From Fen-1301 sp963786395 (GTDB lineage Bacteria; Bacteroidota; Ignavibacteria; Ignavibacteriales; Ignavibacteriaceae), in the NCBI GenBank assembly GCA_963786395.1, contig CAWAZD010000001.1, positions 434,001 to 498,000 of the forward strand: DNA of 64,000 nt, read 5' to 3'. A program made the position numbers and the translations under genes. How positions within the stretch are numbered: position 1 is the stretch's first letter; each line of letters begins with the position of its first letter. Shown in pieces: positions 48,651 through 56,839 of this stretch. The notes beneath the pieces are model-generated. The model was given only the letters and a program-made list of their open reading frames with translations. It did no database searches and had not been told where the DNA came from.

Positions 48651-49490
48651 TTAATAATCCAACGGATCCATTCCGTATTTGCCGCATCCGTACATCATTA
48701 AAATAGATGTTACATCAACAAGTGCTTTCTTTTGTTCATCAGCAGGTATTATAAGATCGTAAACATCAGCGACAAATAACATGTTTTTTAATATTCTATG
48801 AAGTTCTTTGTAGGTGGGCATACCATGCCAGTTGGCAACTTGCTTTACGAGCAAATTCTCATGACGTCGAAGAAATTCAGTAAATGTGATTGTCCGCTTG
48901 GCAAGAGGGGATCGGGGTTTACAAATATTGATAAGATCGTTAAAGTATGTATCCCAACGTTCTGCAAGATGCCTGTTCCTCTCCTGCATTACATATCTTG
49001 CCTTTTCTAATGAGAAACTCGCTTTAGTTACAGGCTTTACTTTCGATGTTAAAGCATAACCATCATAACTCACAAAACTACTTTCATCATCAACATATTT
49101 CCATCTCTTGATAAGCTGGTGAGCGGAATATATTACAATAACTTTCTCAAGCCCGCTGTCTACAACTATAAATTTACCCTGCTGTTCATTAATTACAGTG
49201 AACCAGTGTTCCCAGTTGTCAACGCTCAGTATGCACGGAAGCCCGATCCTAAGATGATTAGTCAGAGCTTTTATTGCTTCTTCAGGAGTTTCCCTTCTGA
49301 AGTATTTCATTTTACACTCAAAACTCTTGGCAGCTTTAGCTAAACCAATTTCATCAGTTCCGTACCACCAGGTGCTGCCTGCTCTTTTACCGATCTCCTT
49401 TTCATTTTCAAAACGACCAAGCATTACTAAGCCGTATTTTAATGCAAATGGTCCGCACTGATATTTATATGGTTGAGGATAAAAACTCAT
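48651..49490 (-). CDS. C39-like papain-fold cysteine peptidase
   Basis: A 279-residue protein. The N-terminal 150 residues form a C39-type domain: catalytic Cys12 in YKYQCGPFALKYGLVMLG, oxyanion Gln11, His in SVDNWEHWFTVI near 112, and Asp in GKFIVVDSG near 128. The C-terminal 130 residues are helical and basic (RYVMQERNRHLAERWDTYFN) without recognised family. There is no signal peptide or ABC domain, so it is not a bacteriocin exporter but a stand-alone peptidase or amidohydrolase. It is cotranscribed with the cysteine hydrolase and diverges from an ATP-grasp ligase gene 92 bases away, so it may act on the ligase product or a cell peptide. Confidence 0.78.
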   Translation of the reverse strand: MSFYPQPYKYQCGPFALKYGLVMLGRFENEKEIGKRAGSTWWYGTDEIGLAKAAKSFECKMKYFRRETPEEAIKALTNHLRIGLPCILSVDNWEHWFTVINEQQGKFIVVDSGLEKVIVIYSAHQLIKRWKYVDDESSFVSYDGYALTSKVKPVTKASFSLEKARYVMQERNRHLAERWDTYFNDLINICKPRSPLAKRTITFTEFLRRHENLLVKQVANWHGMPTYKELHRILKNMLFVADVYDLIIPADEQKKALVDVTSILMMYGCGKYGMDPLDY

Positions 49491-49522
49491 GACCGTTATT
49501 TTTTGCGTTAAATTTAAACAAA

Positions 49523-49551
49523 GTTAAAGATTAAATCACTATCTATTTTTG
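49523..49551 (+). promoter_or_regulatory. Candidate promoter GTTAA-N16-TATTTTTG for the ATP-grasp gene
   Basis: TATTTTTG (49544-49551) fits the minus-7 consensus and lies 31 bases before the ATG. GTTAAAG at 49523 occupies the minus-33 position, the same arrangement as at 43034-43061. Confidence 0.42.
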
Positions 49552-49582
49552 TAAAAAATACGATTTTTAGCTATTTTTTAGG

Positions 49583-50629
49583 ATGATAAATAAACAAAAA
49601 ATTGCAGTAGTCTTCAATGAGGCTAATCCTGACTTCTATGTAAAGCAGGAACCGGAGGAAAAAAGGGAGTATAATTTCATTCCCTTTTTTGAAGTTAATG
49701 ATATGAACCCTATGCAGGAATATGAACAACTTGCTGAACGGTTGTGCGAAGTCGGATACGATGCCTATACAGTCAATATTTGTGACGACATATCAATTCT
49801 TATAGACGATGTCAAGAAGAATAAGCCAGATTTAATCTTTAACTTTATAGAATTATATAAGGAAAATGCCCGCCTCGAAATGAACGCAGTTGGTGTTATT
49901 GACCTTCTCAGGGTTCCATTTACAGGGGCCCCCCCAATCACACTTGCAAATTGTCAGAATAAAACTCTTGCTAAAAGGATGCTGCGTTCTGAAGGCATCA
50001 ATACTTCCAAGTTTGCTATAATTGAAGAACACAGTGAAAAATATTATCATGGTCTTAGTTTTCCCATTATTGTAAAACCTGCGTTTGAAGATGCCAGCGT
50101 AGGCATTGAAAATGATTCTGTTTGCAAAAATAATGCAGAACTTAAACAGAGAATTGAATATATTCTTTTCGAATTTAACCAGCCTGCTTTGATTGAGGAA
50201 TATATCGACGGCAGGGAACTGAATGTGGCGGTAATTGGGGACAAGAATCCTGTCGCGCTTCCAATCAGTGAAATAGATTTCTCAGAAATGCCTAAAAATC
50301 TGCACAATATAGTCAGCTACCAGGCGAAATGGGATCCTCATAATGAAGCGTATCATAAAACAATTCCAATATGCCCGGCTATACTTCCAATTGAGATTGA
50401 AAAAGCCGCTAAGGAAATTGCAGTTAAGGCATTCAAAATTATGGGATGCAGGGATTATGCAAGAATTGATATGCGGCTTTCAAAAGATAACCGGCTTTAT
50501 GTATTGGAAGTTAATCCAAACCCGGATTTAACTGAAGGCGCAGGATTCATGCGTTCCGCTGAAGCTGCCGGTTATACTTATGTAGGTGCTGTAGAAGAAA
50601 TTATTAAATTAGCACTCGCCCGCGCATAA
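49583..50629 (+). CDS. D-Ala-D-Ala-ligase-like ATP-grasp amino-acid/peptide ligase
   Basis: A 348-residue ATP-grasp enzyme. The N-terminal domain (KIAVVFNEANPDFY, DLIFNFIELYKENARLEMNA, VPFTGAPPITLANCQNKTL) is Ddl-like. The ATP-grasp core has FPIIVKPAFEDASVGIENDS, ALIEEYIDGRELNVAVIGD, and the Mg site RDYARIDMRLSKDNRLYVLE, VNPNPDLTEGAG. It differs from true Ddl in the substrate loop, and no peptidoglycan genes are nearby, so it may join other amino acids or peptides. It diverges from a C39-like peptidase and cysteine hydrolase operon. Annotation as Ddl would be over-precise. Confidence 0.8.
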   Translation: MINKQKIAVVFNEANPDFYVKQEPEEKREYNFIPFFEVNDMNPMQEYEQLAERLCEVGYDAYTVNICDDISILIDDVKKNKPDLIFNFIELYKENARLEMNAVGVIDLLRVPFTGAPPITLANCQNKTLAKRMLRSEGINTSKFAIIEEHSEKYYHGLSFPIIVKPAFEDASVGIENDSVCKNNAELKQRIEYILFEFNQPALIEEYIDGRELNVAVIGDKNPVALPISEIDFSEMPKNLHNIVSYQAKWDPHNEAYHKTIPICPAILPIEIEKAAKEIAVKAFKIMGCRDYARIDMRLSKDNRLYVLEVNPNPDLTEGAGFMRSAEAAGYTYVGAVEEIIKLALARA

Positions 50630-51044
50630 GTTTTAAGTTAAAAGTTGAAAGGAAAAAGTTAAAAGTAAATTTCTGTCCATTAAATCATTTACGCTATTTT
50701 CTCCTTATTTCCGGCAGGGTGAAGAATCCCTTCCATGTGTTGCAAAGTAGAGATCTTTTCCCTTGTCTTTCCATATTTCCCGGCCTCAAATTATTTCCGT
50801 TAAGAAAATTCAGCGTTGGATAAATTTCGAATGATATTATGGAGTAAATTAGGAAATATGTCTGAGCCCTGGCTTTGCGGGGCGAGTTTATTTCCGCAAG
50901 TCGAATTTACATATTGCCTTAACGGAGTGCTGAATTTTTAGGAAATGATTTGCAGCCGATATTTTCTTTTGTTACTTTTCTTTGTGCCAAAGAAAAGTAG
51001 TTAAGAATCAAAGAAAAGTAAATAAACGAATTATAAAAGTGTAA
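50630..51044. repeat. Spacer with heptamer cluster (50630-50668) and R6 foldback copy 3 (50780-50999)
   Basis: TTTTAAGTTAAAAGTTGAAA starts a degenerate AAAAGTT cluster. R6: left arm CCGGCCTCAAATTATTTCCG...AAAATTCAGC (50780-50814) is inverted in GCTGAATTTTTAGGAAATGA then TTTGCAGCCGAT (50929-50960), followed by hairpin TACTTTTCTTTG-TGC-CAAAGAAAAGTA (50973-50999). Copy 2 at 37659 differs at both arms in step. No gene is supported here. Confidence 0.75.
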
Positions 51045-52310
51045 ATGGAACTTATCGACACAAAATATTTCAGTTACCGCAATAACAAAATGTATTGCGG
51101 TAACGTCCCCCTCAAGGAAATAATTTTATCCGCCGGTACACCTGTATATATATATAACAAACAATTTTTCGAAGACAGATATAATGAATTCCATAATGCA
51201 TTTAGCGAAATAAATCATGAAATTTATTTTGCGATCAAATCTAATTTCAACCTTAGTGTAATAAAAACTTTTACCGACCTTGGTAGCGGTACCGACGTTA
51301 ACTCACGCGGAGAAATGTACCGTGCCCTAAATGCAGGTGTCAGCCCATCTAAAATGGTACTATCAGGTGTTGGCAAAACTCGGGATGAAATAAAAATGGG
51401 CTTGGAACACGACCTTCTTATGCTTAAGGCTGAATCTGAAGAGGAAATTCTTCTTATAAATGAAATAGCCGGTAAGATGAATAAAACAGCACGTGTTGCT
51501 ATTAGAGTGAATCCCGATGTGGATGCTGAAACCCATCCTTATATATCAACCGGACTAATGCAAAATAAATTCGGACTGAATATAGCTGAAGCTATTGAAC
51601 TTTTCAGCATGGGGACAAAACTTAAAAATATTGAGTTCACCGGTATTGATATGCATATAGGCTCCCAGATAATTAAAATAGATCCTTTCGCTGAAGCAGT
51701 CGATAAACTCTCCGCCGTTTACTTTGACCTTAAAGCAAAAGGAATTCACCTTAAACATTTTGATATCGGCGGTGGAATGGGAGTATCTTATAAAGGTGAA
51801 AAAGTCTTTACTATTAATGAATTTGCCTCTGTTCTTATCCCTAAACTAAAAAAGCTTGACTGCAAAATATTCTTTGAACCCGGCAGGTATCTTACGGCAA
51901 ATGGCGGTATTCTGGTGTCACAGGTGTTATTCACAAAAATGAACAACGATAAGAATTTCCTTATTGTTGATGCTGCAATGAATGACCTTCTTCGACCGAG
52001 TATTTATAATGCATATCATCACATTCAGCCTTTAGAACTTATTTCTGGCAATGAAGATATTGTTGCTGATATCGTCGGTCCGGTCTGTGAAAGTGGTGAT
52101 TTCTTCGCAAAAGAAAGACTTATCTCAAAACTGAACAGGGAAGATTACCTTGCTATACTATCCTGCGGCTCATATGGAATGGTTATGTCTTCCAATTATA
52201 ACGGACGGCGCAGACCACCGGAAGTCCTGGTTGATAACGATTCCTTCAAAATTATCAGAAGTCGCGAATCATATGAACATCTCCTGTGGGACGAAAACGA
52301 AAATATTTAA
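51045..52310 (+). CDS. lysA: Diaminopimelate decarboxylase
   Basis: A 421-residue fold-III PLP enzyme catalysing the last step of lysine synthesis. The PLP lysine is Lys65 in YFAIKSNFN. Other signatures are GTDVNSRGEMYRALNAG, RVNPDVDAETHPYISTGL, HFDIGGGMGVSYKG, FEPGRYLTANGGILV, and GPVCESGDFFAKERL with the catalytic Cys-Glu-Ser region. The length is normal. The start is ATG 51045; no lysine riboswitch is recognisable upstream, where an R6 repeat lies instead. The lipoprotein gene and priA follow on the same strand. Confidence 0.92.
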   Translation: MELIDTKYFSYRNNKMYCGNVPLKEIILSAGTPVYIYNKQFFEDRYNEFHNAFSEINHEIYFAIKSNFNLSVIKTFTDLGSGTDVNSRGEMYRALNAGVSPSKMVLSGVGKTRDEIKMGLEHDLLMLKAESEEEILLINEIAGKMNKTARVAIRVNPDVDAETHPYISTGLMQNKFGLNIAEAIELFSMGTKLKNIEFTGIDMHIGSQIIKIDPFAEAVDKLSAVYFDLKAKGIHLKHFDIGGGMGVSYKGEKVFTINEFASVLIPKLKKLDCKIFFEPGRYLTANGGILVSQVLFTKMNNDKNFLIVDAAMNDLLRPSIYNAYHHIQPLELISGNEDIVADIVGPVCESGDFFAKERLISKLNREDYLAILSCGSYGMVMSSNYNGRRRPPEVLVDNDSFKIIRSRESYEHLLWDENENI

Positions 52311-52367
52311 GTATATTTATTTATCCGGAATTTATTAATTTAACTTTTGTAATCAACCGGGACTATT

Positions 52368-52913
52368 ATGAAAAAGTATTTTTTGATTCTTGCTATCCTG
52401 CTTTCAACATCTTCATTTTACGGCTGCCTTATTTTCAACAAAATGTCGTATACTATAAATATCAATAAAGATACAACAGGCTCGGCTATTGTTATTGTTT
52501 CGGATATCAGGTCCGATGCCACTAAAAGTGCTGATCTTGAAGAAGATAAGAAGAACCTTTTTACCTTTATCTATAAAAGTCCTGAATTTCTTGCTCAGAT
52601 GAAAGATGAAGGGAAAATCTTTACTAAAAGAGAACTCTTTCTCCGAAAAGATACCCTCTGTGGGAAAGCCGAATTTACTTTCTCCAGCATCTCTAACGTT
52701 GAGAAGATTATGTATGAGGATGGTTTCTATTTTTTAACACTTACTCTTGATGACAGCGTTCTCTCTACAAACGGACAGATAATTTATTCAAAGGACCGCA
52801 AAAGAATTCTCTGGGATAATTCATTCAAACAATTGAAATTTGAAATTCTCGGCAATGCTTACGACAACGAACAATATACTAAGATAGCTTCTTTCTTTAA
52901 ACCACGGGAATAA
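52368..52913 (+). CDS. Uncharacterised lipoprotein
   Basis: A 181-residue protein. The N-terminus KKYFLILAILLSTSSFYGC is a lipoprotein signal with lipidation at Cys20. The mature part begins LIFNKMSYTININKDTTGSA, with a beta-rich body (TGSAIVIVSDIRSDATKSAD, FYFLTLTLDDSVLSTNGQII) and no domain that I recognise. It lies 57 bases after lysA, and its stop is directly followed by the priA ATG (TAAATG), so translation of priA is probably coupled to it. Confidence 0.72.
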   Translation: MKKYFLILAILLSTSSFYGCLIFNKMSYTININKDTTGSAIVIVSDIRSDATKSADLEEDKKNLFTFIYKSPEFLAQMKDEGKIFTKRELFLRKDTLCGKAEFTFSSISNVEKIMYEDGFYFLTLTLDDSVLSTNGQIIYSKDRKRILWDNSFKQLKFEILGNAYDNEQYTKIASFFKPRE

Positions 52914-55379
52914 ATGTTTGCAGAATTAGTTTTCCCTTTGCCGTTCAGGAATACCTTCACTTATTTTGTTCCTGAAGATTTTGAGGATTTGGCAAAGGCA
53001 GGGGTAAGGGCTGTTGCTCCCTTCGGCAAAAGAGTCCTCACGGGTTTTATCGTTAATGTAAGTAAAAAAACAAATGTCAAAGGCGATATTAAAGCTATAT
53101 CTGATATCCTAGATGATAAACCTATCTTTAATCAACTGGATTTTAAGTTTTATAACTGGATTGCGGATTATTACATCTGCTCTCTCGGTGAAGCTCTGCG
53201 TCTTGGAGTCCCCTACGGACTTGAAATTGAATCCAAACGCAAAATTATCATCGATAAAGATGCATGTGCAGAATTGAATCTTGCAGAGAAAAATAAGGAT
53301 TCTCTCAAATCGCGGATCTTAAGTGTACTTTGTGAACGTGAAGAAATTAACTTTACTTTTCTCCAAAAGATGGTGGGAAAGAAAAATATTTATTCTGTCA
53401 TAAAGGGACTTGAAAAGGCGGGCGCAGTAACGGTACTCGACGAGATTGAAGAAGCTAAGGTCAAAATTAAAACCGCCTCTCATGTTAAACTTGCTAAATC
53501 GCTTGGCGAGATTTATTCCCTTCTTCCTGAGCTCGAACAACGCTCACCTAAACAATTAAAAATTATCCTTGAATTAATATCATCTAAAAAGAAAGAAACA
53601 CCTCTTGCTGTACTGTTGAAGAAGGTGGATGCTTCCCGTACCTCCGCTGAATCACTTGCAGAAAAAGGTTTTATTAATATTGCTGAAAAAGAGGTAGATA
53701 GAAAATACAATGAATTATACAATGAAGATTTCATAGAGTTTACACTTACGGACAGACAAACTTCCGCGATTAAAGAAATACAAACTGCAATTGACGAAAA
53801 GCAATTTAAACCTTACCTTCTCCATGGTATTACCGGCAGCGGAAAGACTCAGGTTTATATTGAATTGATAAGCGAGGTGTTAAAACTTAAAAGGACAGCC
53901 CTTGTCCTTGTTCCTGAAATCTCCCTCACTCCTCAGATTACATCCAGGCTGATAAATAATTTCGGAGAAACTGTATCCGTTATTCATAGCCGTATGTCTC
54001 TGGGTGAAAGATATGATTCATGGCGGAAAATCCTGAAGGGAAAGTCAAAAGTAGTTATTGGTGCAAGATCTGCACTGTTCGTTCCTCTTAAAAATATCGG
54101 TATCATCATTGTCGATGAGGAACATGATCAGAGTTATAAACAGACAGACCTTGTGCCTAAATATAATGCCCGCGATTCCGCAATTGTTCTCGCAAGTATG
54201 AATAACTGTCCGGTTGTGCTCGGTTCTGCTACTCCATCCTTCGAAAGCATGAATAATGCTGAAACAGGTAAGTACAAATTAATCGAACTTCCCGAAAGGA
54301 TTGATAATGCAAAACTACCCAGGATATCGTTAGTGAATATTACAGTGGAACGCAAGAAGAAGAAGATGGAGAATGTCTTCTCACAACCGCTTCTTGATAA
54401 GATTAAAGACAGGCTCCTGAAAAAAGAAGGGACTATAATTCTTCAGAACCGACGCGGTTTCTCGACACAAATCTTTTGTGAAGATTGCAGTGAAGTTGAG
54501 ACCTGCGGTAATTGTTCTGTTCCGATGGTATATCATATAAATAAAAATTACCTGCAATGTCATTATTGTGGACTAATCAGGTCTGTTCCATCTGCATGTA
54601 CGCATTGCGGTTCTTTAAATATAAAATATTATGGTGCCGGAACTGAAAGAGTTGAAGATGAAATTGAATATTATTTCCCAAACGCAATTACAAAAAGAAT
54701 TGATTCAGATTCCATCAACAGAAAATCTACTTTAAGTAAATCACTTCTTGATTTTAGTAAGGGAGAAATAGATATCCTCGTTGGAACCCAGATGGTCTCA
54801 AAGGGGCTTGATTTCTCACGAGTTACACTTGTGGGTGTAATCTCCGCAGAAACTTCTCTCTGGATGCCCGATTTCCGTGCCGACGAAAGAACTTTCCAGT
54901 TATTAACACAAGTTGCCGGGCGTGCCGGCAGAAGTACCATTGAAGGGGAAGTCATCATCCAAACTCAGAATGAAAAAACTTTTACTCTTCAGAAAGTACT
55001 TCAGAATGATTATATGGGCTTTTATAAAAAAGAAATTGAGATGCGGCGCAGTATGGGATACCCTCCATTTACTAGAATTTGCCTGGTTGAAACAAAAGAT
55101 CCGGATGAAAGTAAAGCTAAAGGTGCTGTTAATGATTTTTACCAGGAACTTCTCCCTTACCGCAAATGGCTTAATATATCCCAGCCTGCGACGGCACTTA
55201 TTGCACGGCTGAAAGGGAATTACCGTTTCCATATAATGATAAAAAGTCCAAGGGAATCTGACCCGGGAGGAGCTATTCTGCGTAAAGCAATTGTAAATGC
55301 TCATGTTGAATTTAATCGTAAATCCCGCTTCCGTGAAGTTAAATTGATCTATGACATCGACCCACAGTCTATCATTTAA
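52914..55379 (+). CDS. priA: Primosomal protein N' (replication restart helicase PriA)
   Basis: An intact 821-residue SF2 helicase that reloads the replisome at stalled forks. The N-terminal 3'-DNA-binding domain reads FPLPFRNTFTYFVPEDF and KRVLTGFIVNV. Walker A is LLHGITGSGKTQVYIELI near 302, the DEEH box is IIIVDEEHDQSYKQ near 400, and motif III is VLGSATPSFESM. The zinc-binding insertion has eight Cys in CEDCSEVETCGNCS and CHYCG...CTHCG (about 522-565). Motif V/VI is GTQMVSKGLDF and LLTQVAGRAGRS. All parts are present. It abuts the lipoprotein gene. Confidence 0.93.
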   Translation: MFAELVFPLPFRNTFTYFVPEDFEDLAKAGVRAVAPFGKRVLTGFIVNVSKKTNVKGDIKAISDILDDKPIFNQLDFKFYNWIADYYICSLGEALRLGVPYGLEIESKRKIIIDKDACAELNLAEKNKDSLKSRILSVLCEREEINFTFLQKMVGKKNIYSVIKGLEKAGAVTVLDEIEEAKVKIKTASHVKLAKSLGEIYSLLPELEQRSPKQLKIILELISSKKKETPLAVLLKKVDASRTSAESLAEKGFINIAEKEVDRKYNELYNEDFIEFTLTDRQTSAIKEIQTAIDEKQFKPYLLHGITGSGKTQVYIELISEVLKLKRTALVLVPEISLTPQITSRLINNFGETVSVIHSRMSLGERYDSWRKILKGKSKVVIGARSALFVPLKNIGIIIVDEEHDQSYKQTDLVPKYNARDSAIVLASMNNCPVVLGSATPSFESMNNAETGKYKLIELPERIDNAKLPRISLVNITVERKKKKMENVFSQPLLDKIKDRLLKKEGTIILQNRRGFSTQIFCEDCSEVETCGNCSVPMVYHINKNYLQCHYCGLIRSVPSACTHCGSLNIKYYGAGTERVEDEIEYYFPNAITKRIDSDSINRKSTLSKSLLDFSKGEIDILVGTQMVSKGLDFSRVTLVGVISAETSLWMPDFRADERTFQLLTQVAGRAGRSTIEGEVIIQTQNEKTFTLQKVLQNDYMGFYKKEIEMRRSMGYPPFTRICLVETKDPDESKAKGAVNDFYQELLPYRKWLNISQPATALIARLKGNYRFHIMIKSPRESDPGGAILRKAIVNAHVEFNRKSRFREVKLIYDIDPQSII

Positions 55380-55449
55380 CTTGCTCCAAGCCAAAATCTA
55401 ATCCAATTCATTTCAGAACAATATTAAATTTTTGTAATTTACCTCTGAA

Positions 55450-56043
55450 ATGAAAAAGATTTTATTGTTTATAATACTGTTTTCAATCGTGGGATTTCTA
55501 AAAGCCCAATCTCCGGATGAGGGTAAAGCTAGAGGTGTATTCATCTCTTTCGGAGTCGGACCCCGGCTTCCACTTGGTGCTTTCTCTTTCTCATCTGATG
55601 TCGGGTATGGATTCAATGTTGAGTTTTCTTATACTGATAATGATTACATTCCTTTTTTCCTTTTCGCAAGAGCAGGCTTTGAAACTTTTCCAGGCTCACA
55701 AACCTTTTATCAGCAAACAGATTATTCAAATTTTTCAACAAATGTAATTCCTTTAAATGGTGGTATAAGGTATTATTTCCCACCTCTGCTTGAAAATGTT
55801 GTATTGCTGATGCCCGTTGCTGAAATTTCTTTTGGTTACACATATTATAACAAACTCAATCAATTTAAGGCTACTTCTTTAAGAAGCAATTATACTGAGA
55901 AGTCTTCCAAAATCGGAATTAGTGCAGGGGGAGGTTTCTCTATGTTCCTTATGGAAATTCTTGCAACTTATAATTATTTCCAGACTAACCAGTATATTGC
56001 TGTCGATCTGAAAGTAAGACTACCCTTGTATATAACTTTTTAG
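55450..56043 (+). CDS. Small outer-membrane beta-barrel protein
   Basis: A 197-residue protein. A signal peptide (residues 1-19: KILLFIILFSIVGFLKAQ) is followed by alternating amphipathic strands: RGVFISFGVGPRLPLGAFSF, GYGFNVEFSYTDNDYIPFFL, LLMPVAEISFGYTYYNKLNQ, ending VDLKVRLPLYITF with the terminal Phe expected of outer-membrane barrels. It is about eight strands by size. The specific function is unknown. It is separated from priA by 70 bases and from the crotonase gene by 8, so it is probably cotranscribed with the latter by position. Confidence 0.75.
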   Translation: MKKILLFIILFSIVGFLKAQSPDEGKARGVFISFGVGPRLPLGAFSFSSDVGYGFNVEFSYTDNDYIPFFLFARAGFETFPGSQTFYQQTDYSNFSTNVIPLNGGIRYYFPPLLENVVLLMPVAEISFGYTYYNKLNQFKATSLRSNYTEKSSKIGISAGGGFSMFLMEILATYNYFQTNQYIAVDLKVRLPLYITF

Positions 56044-56051
56044 AGGATGTT

Positions 56052-56834
56052 ATGTCATATCAAACTATAAAACTGGATTTTGATAATAATACAGCTGTCA
56101 TAACCGTTAACCGACCAGATAAACTTAACGCTTTAAACTCGATTGTTATTAATGAACTTGAAGATTGTCTTAACGCAATTAGAAATAACGATAATGTATA
56201 TGTGGTAATCATAACTGGCGCCGGGGAAAAAGCTTTTGTTGCCGGAGCCGATATATCGCTTCTTAATCAACTTAATATGATTGAAGGAAAAGAGTTTGCT
56301 GAAAGAGGTCAGGCTGTATTTAATCTTGTTGAAAATTTAAATAAACCTGTAATTGCAGCAGTTAATGGTTTTGCACTTGGCGGCGGCTGCGAACTTGCTT
56401 TGTCATGTCATATCCGGCTTGCTTCTGAAAATGCTAAATTCGGTCAACCCGAAGTTAATCTTGGAACCATACCCGGATTCGGAGGAACTCAGCGACTTAC
56501 CAGATTGATAAATTCAAGCAGATCCATGGAACTAATTCTTACAGGTGATATGATCGATGCAAATGAAGCTTACCGGTTAGGTCTGATAAATAAAGTTTAC
56601 CCTCTTGCCGAATTAATGACAAAGGCAAAAGAAATGGCTGTCAAAATTTCATCCAAAGGGCAATATGCAGTCCGGCTAGCTATTAAGGCAATAAATATTT
56701 GTGATGAAGTATCTGAAAGCGAAGGTCTTAATTTTGAAGCGGGTCTTTTCGCCCTTAGCTGTGGTACCGATGATTTTAAAGAGGGTACTTCTGCATTCCT
56801 TGAAAAAAGGAAAGCTGTTTTTAAGAATAAATAA
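56052..56834 (+). CDS. Enoyl-CoA hydratase / crotonase-family protein
   Basis: A 260-residue crotonase. The CoA-binding site is AGEKAFVAGADISLLNQ, the oxyanion hole is ALGGGCELALSCHIRLAS with the first catalytic Glu in GGGCELAL, and the second Glu in FGQPEVNLGTIPGFGGTQRL. It therefore has the two-glutamate layout of hydratases acting on short 2-enoyl or 3-hydroxyacyl CoA, such as crotonyl-CoA in beta-oxidation or butyrate pathways. AGAGGATG lies just before the ATG. It is followed 6 bases later by a membrane protein gene in the same direction. Confidence 0.9.
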   Translation: MSYQTIKLDFDNNTAVITVNRPDKLNALNSIVINELEDCLNAIRNNDNVYVVIITGAGEKAFVAGADISLLNQLNMIEGKEFAERGQAVFNLVENLNKPVIAAVNGFALGGGCELALSCHIRLASENAKFGQPEVNLGTIPGFGGTQRLTRLINSSRSMELILTGDMIDANEAYRLGLINKVYPLAELMTKAKEMAVKISSKGQYAVRLAIKAINICDEVSESEGLNFEAGLFALSCGTDDFKEGTSAFLEKRKAVFKNK

Positions 56835-56839
56835 ATTAC

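Noticed and set aside
50630..51044. Lysine riboswitch upstream of lysA
   Set aside because: The region is filled by the R6 foldback and a simple heptamer cluster; none of the conserved lysine-riboswitch core segments are seen.
54903..55394. Minus-strand open frame of 163 codons inside priA
   Set aside because: It lies fully antisense to conserved PriA helicase motifs; a coding shadow.
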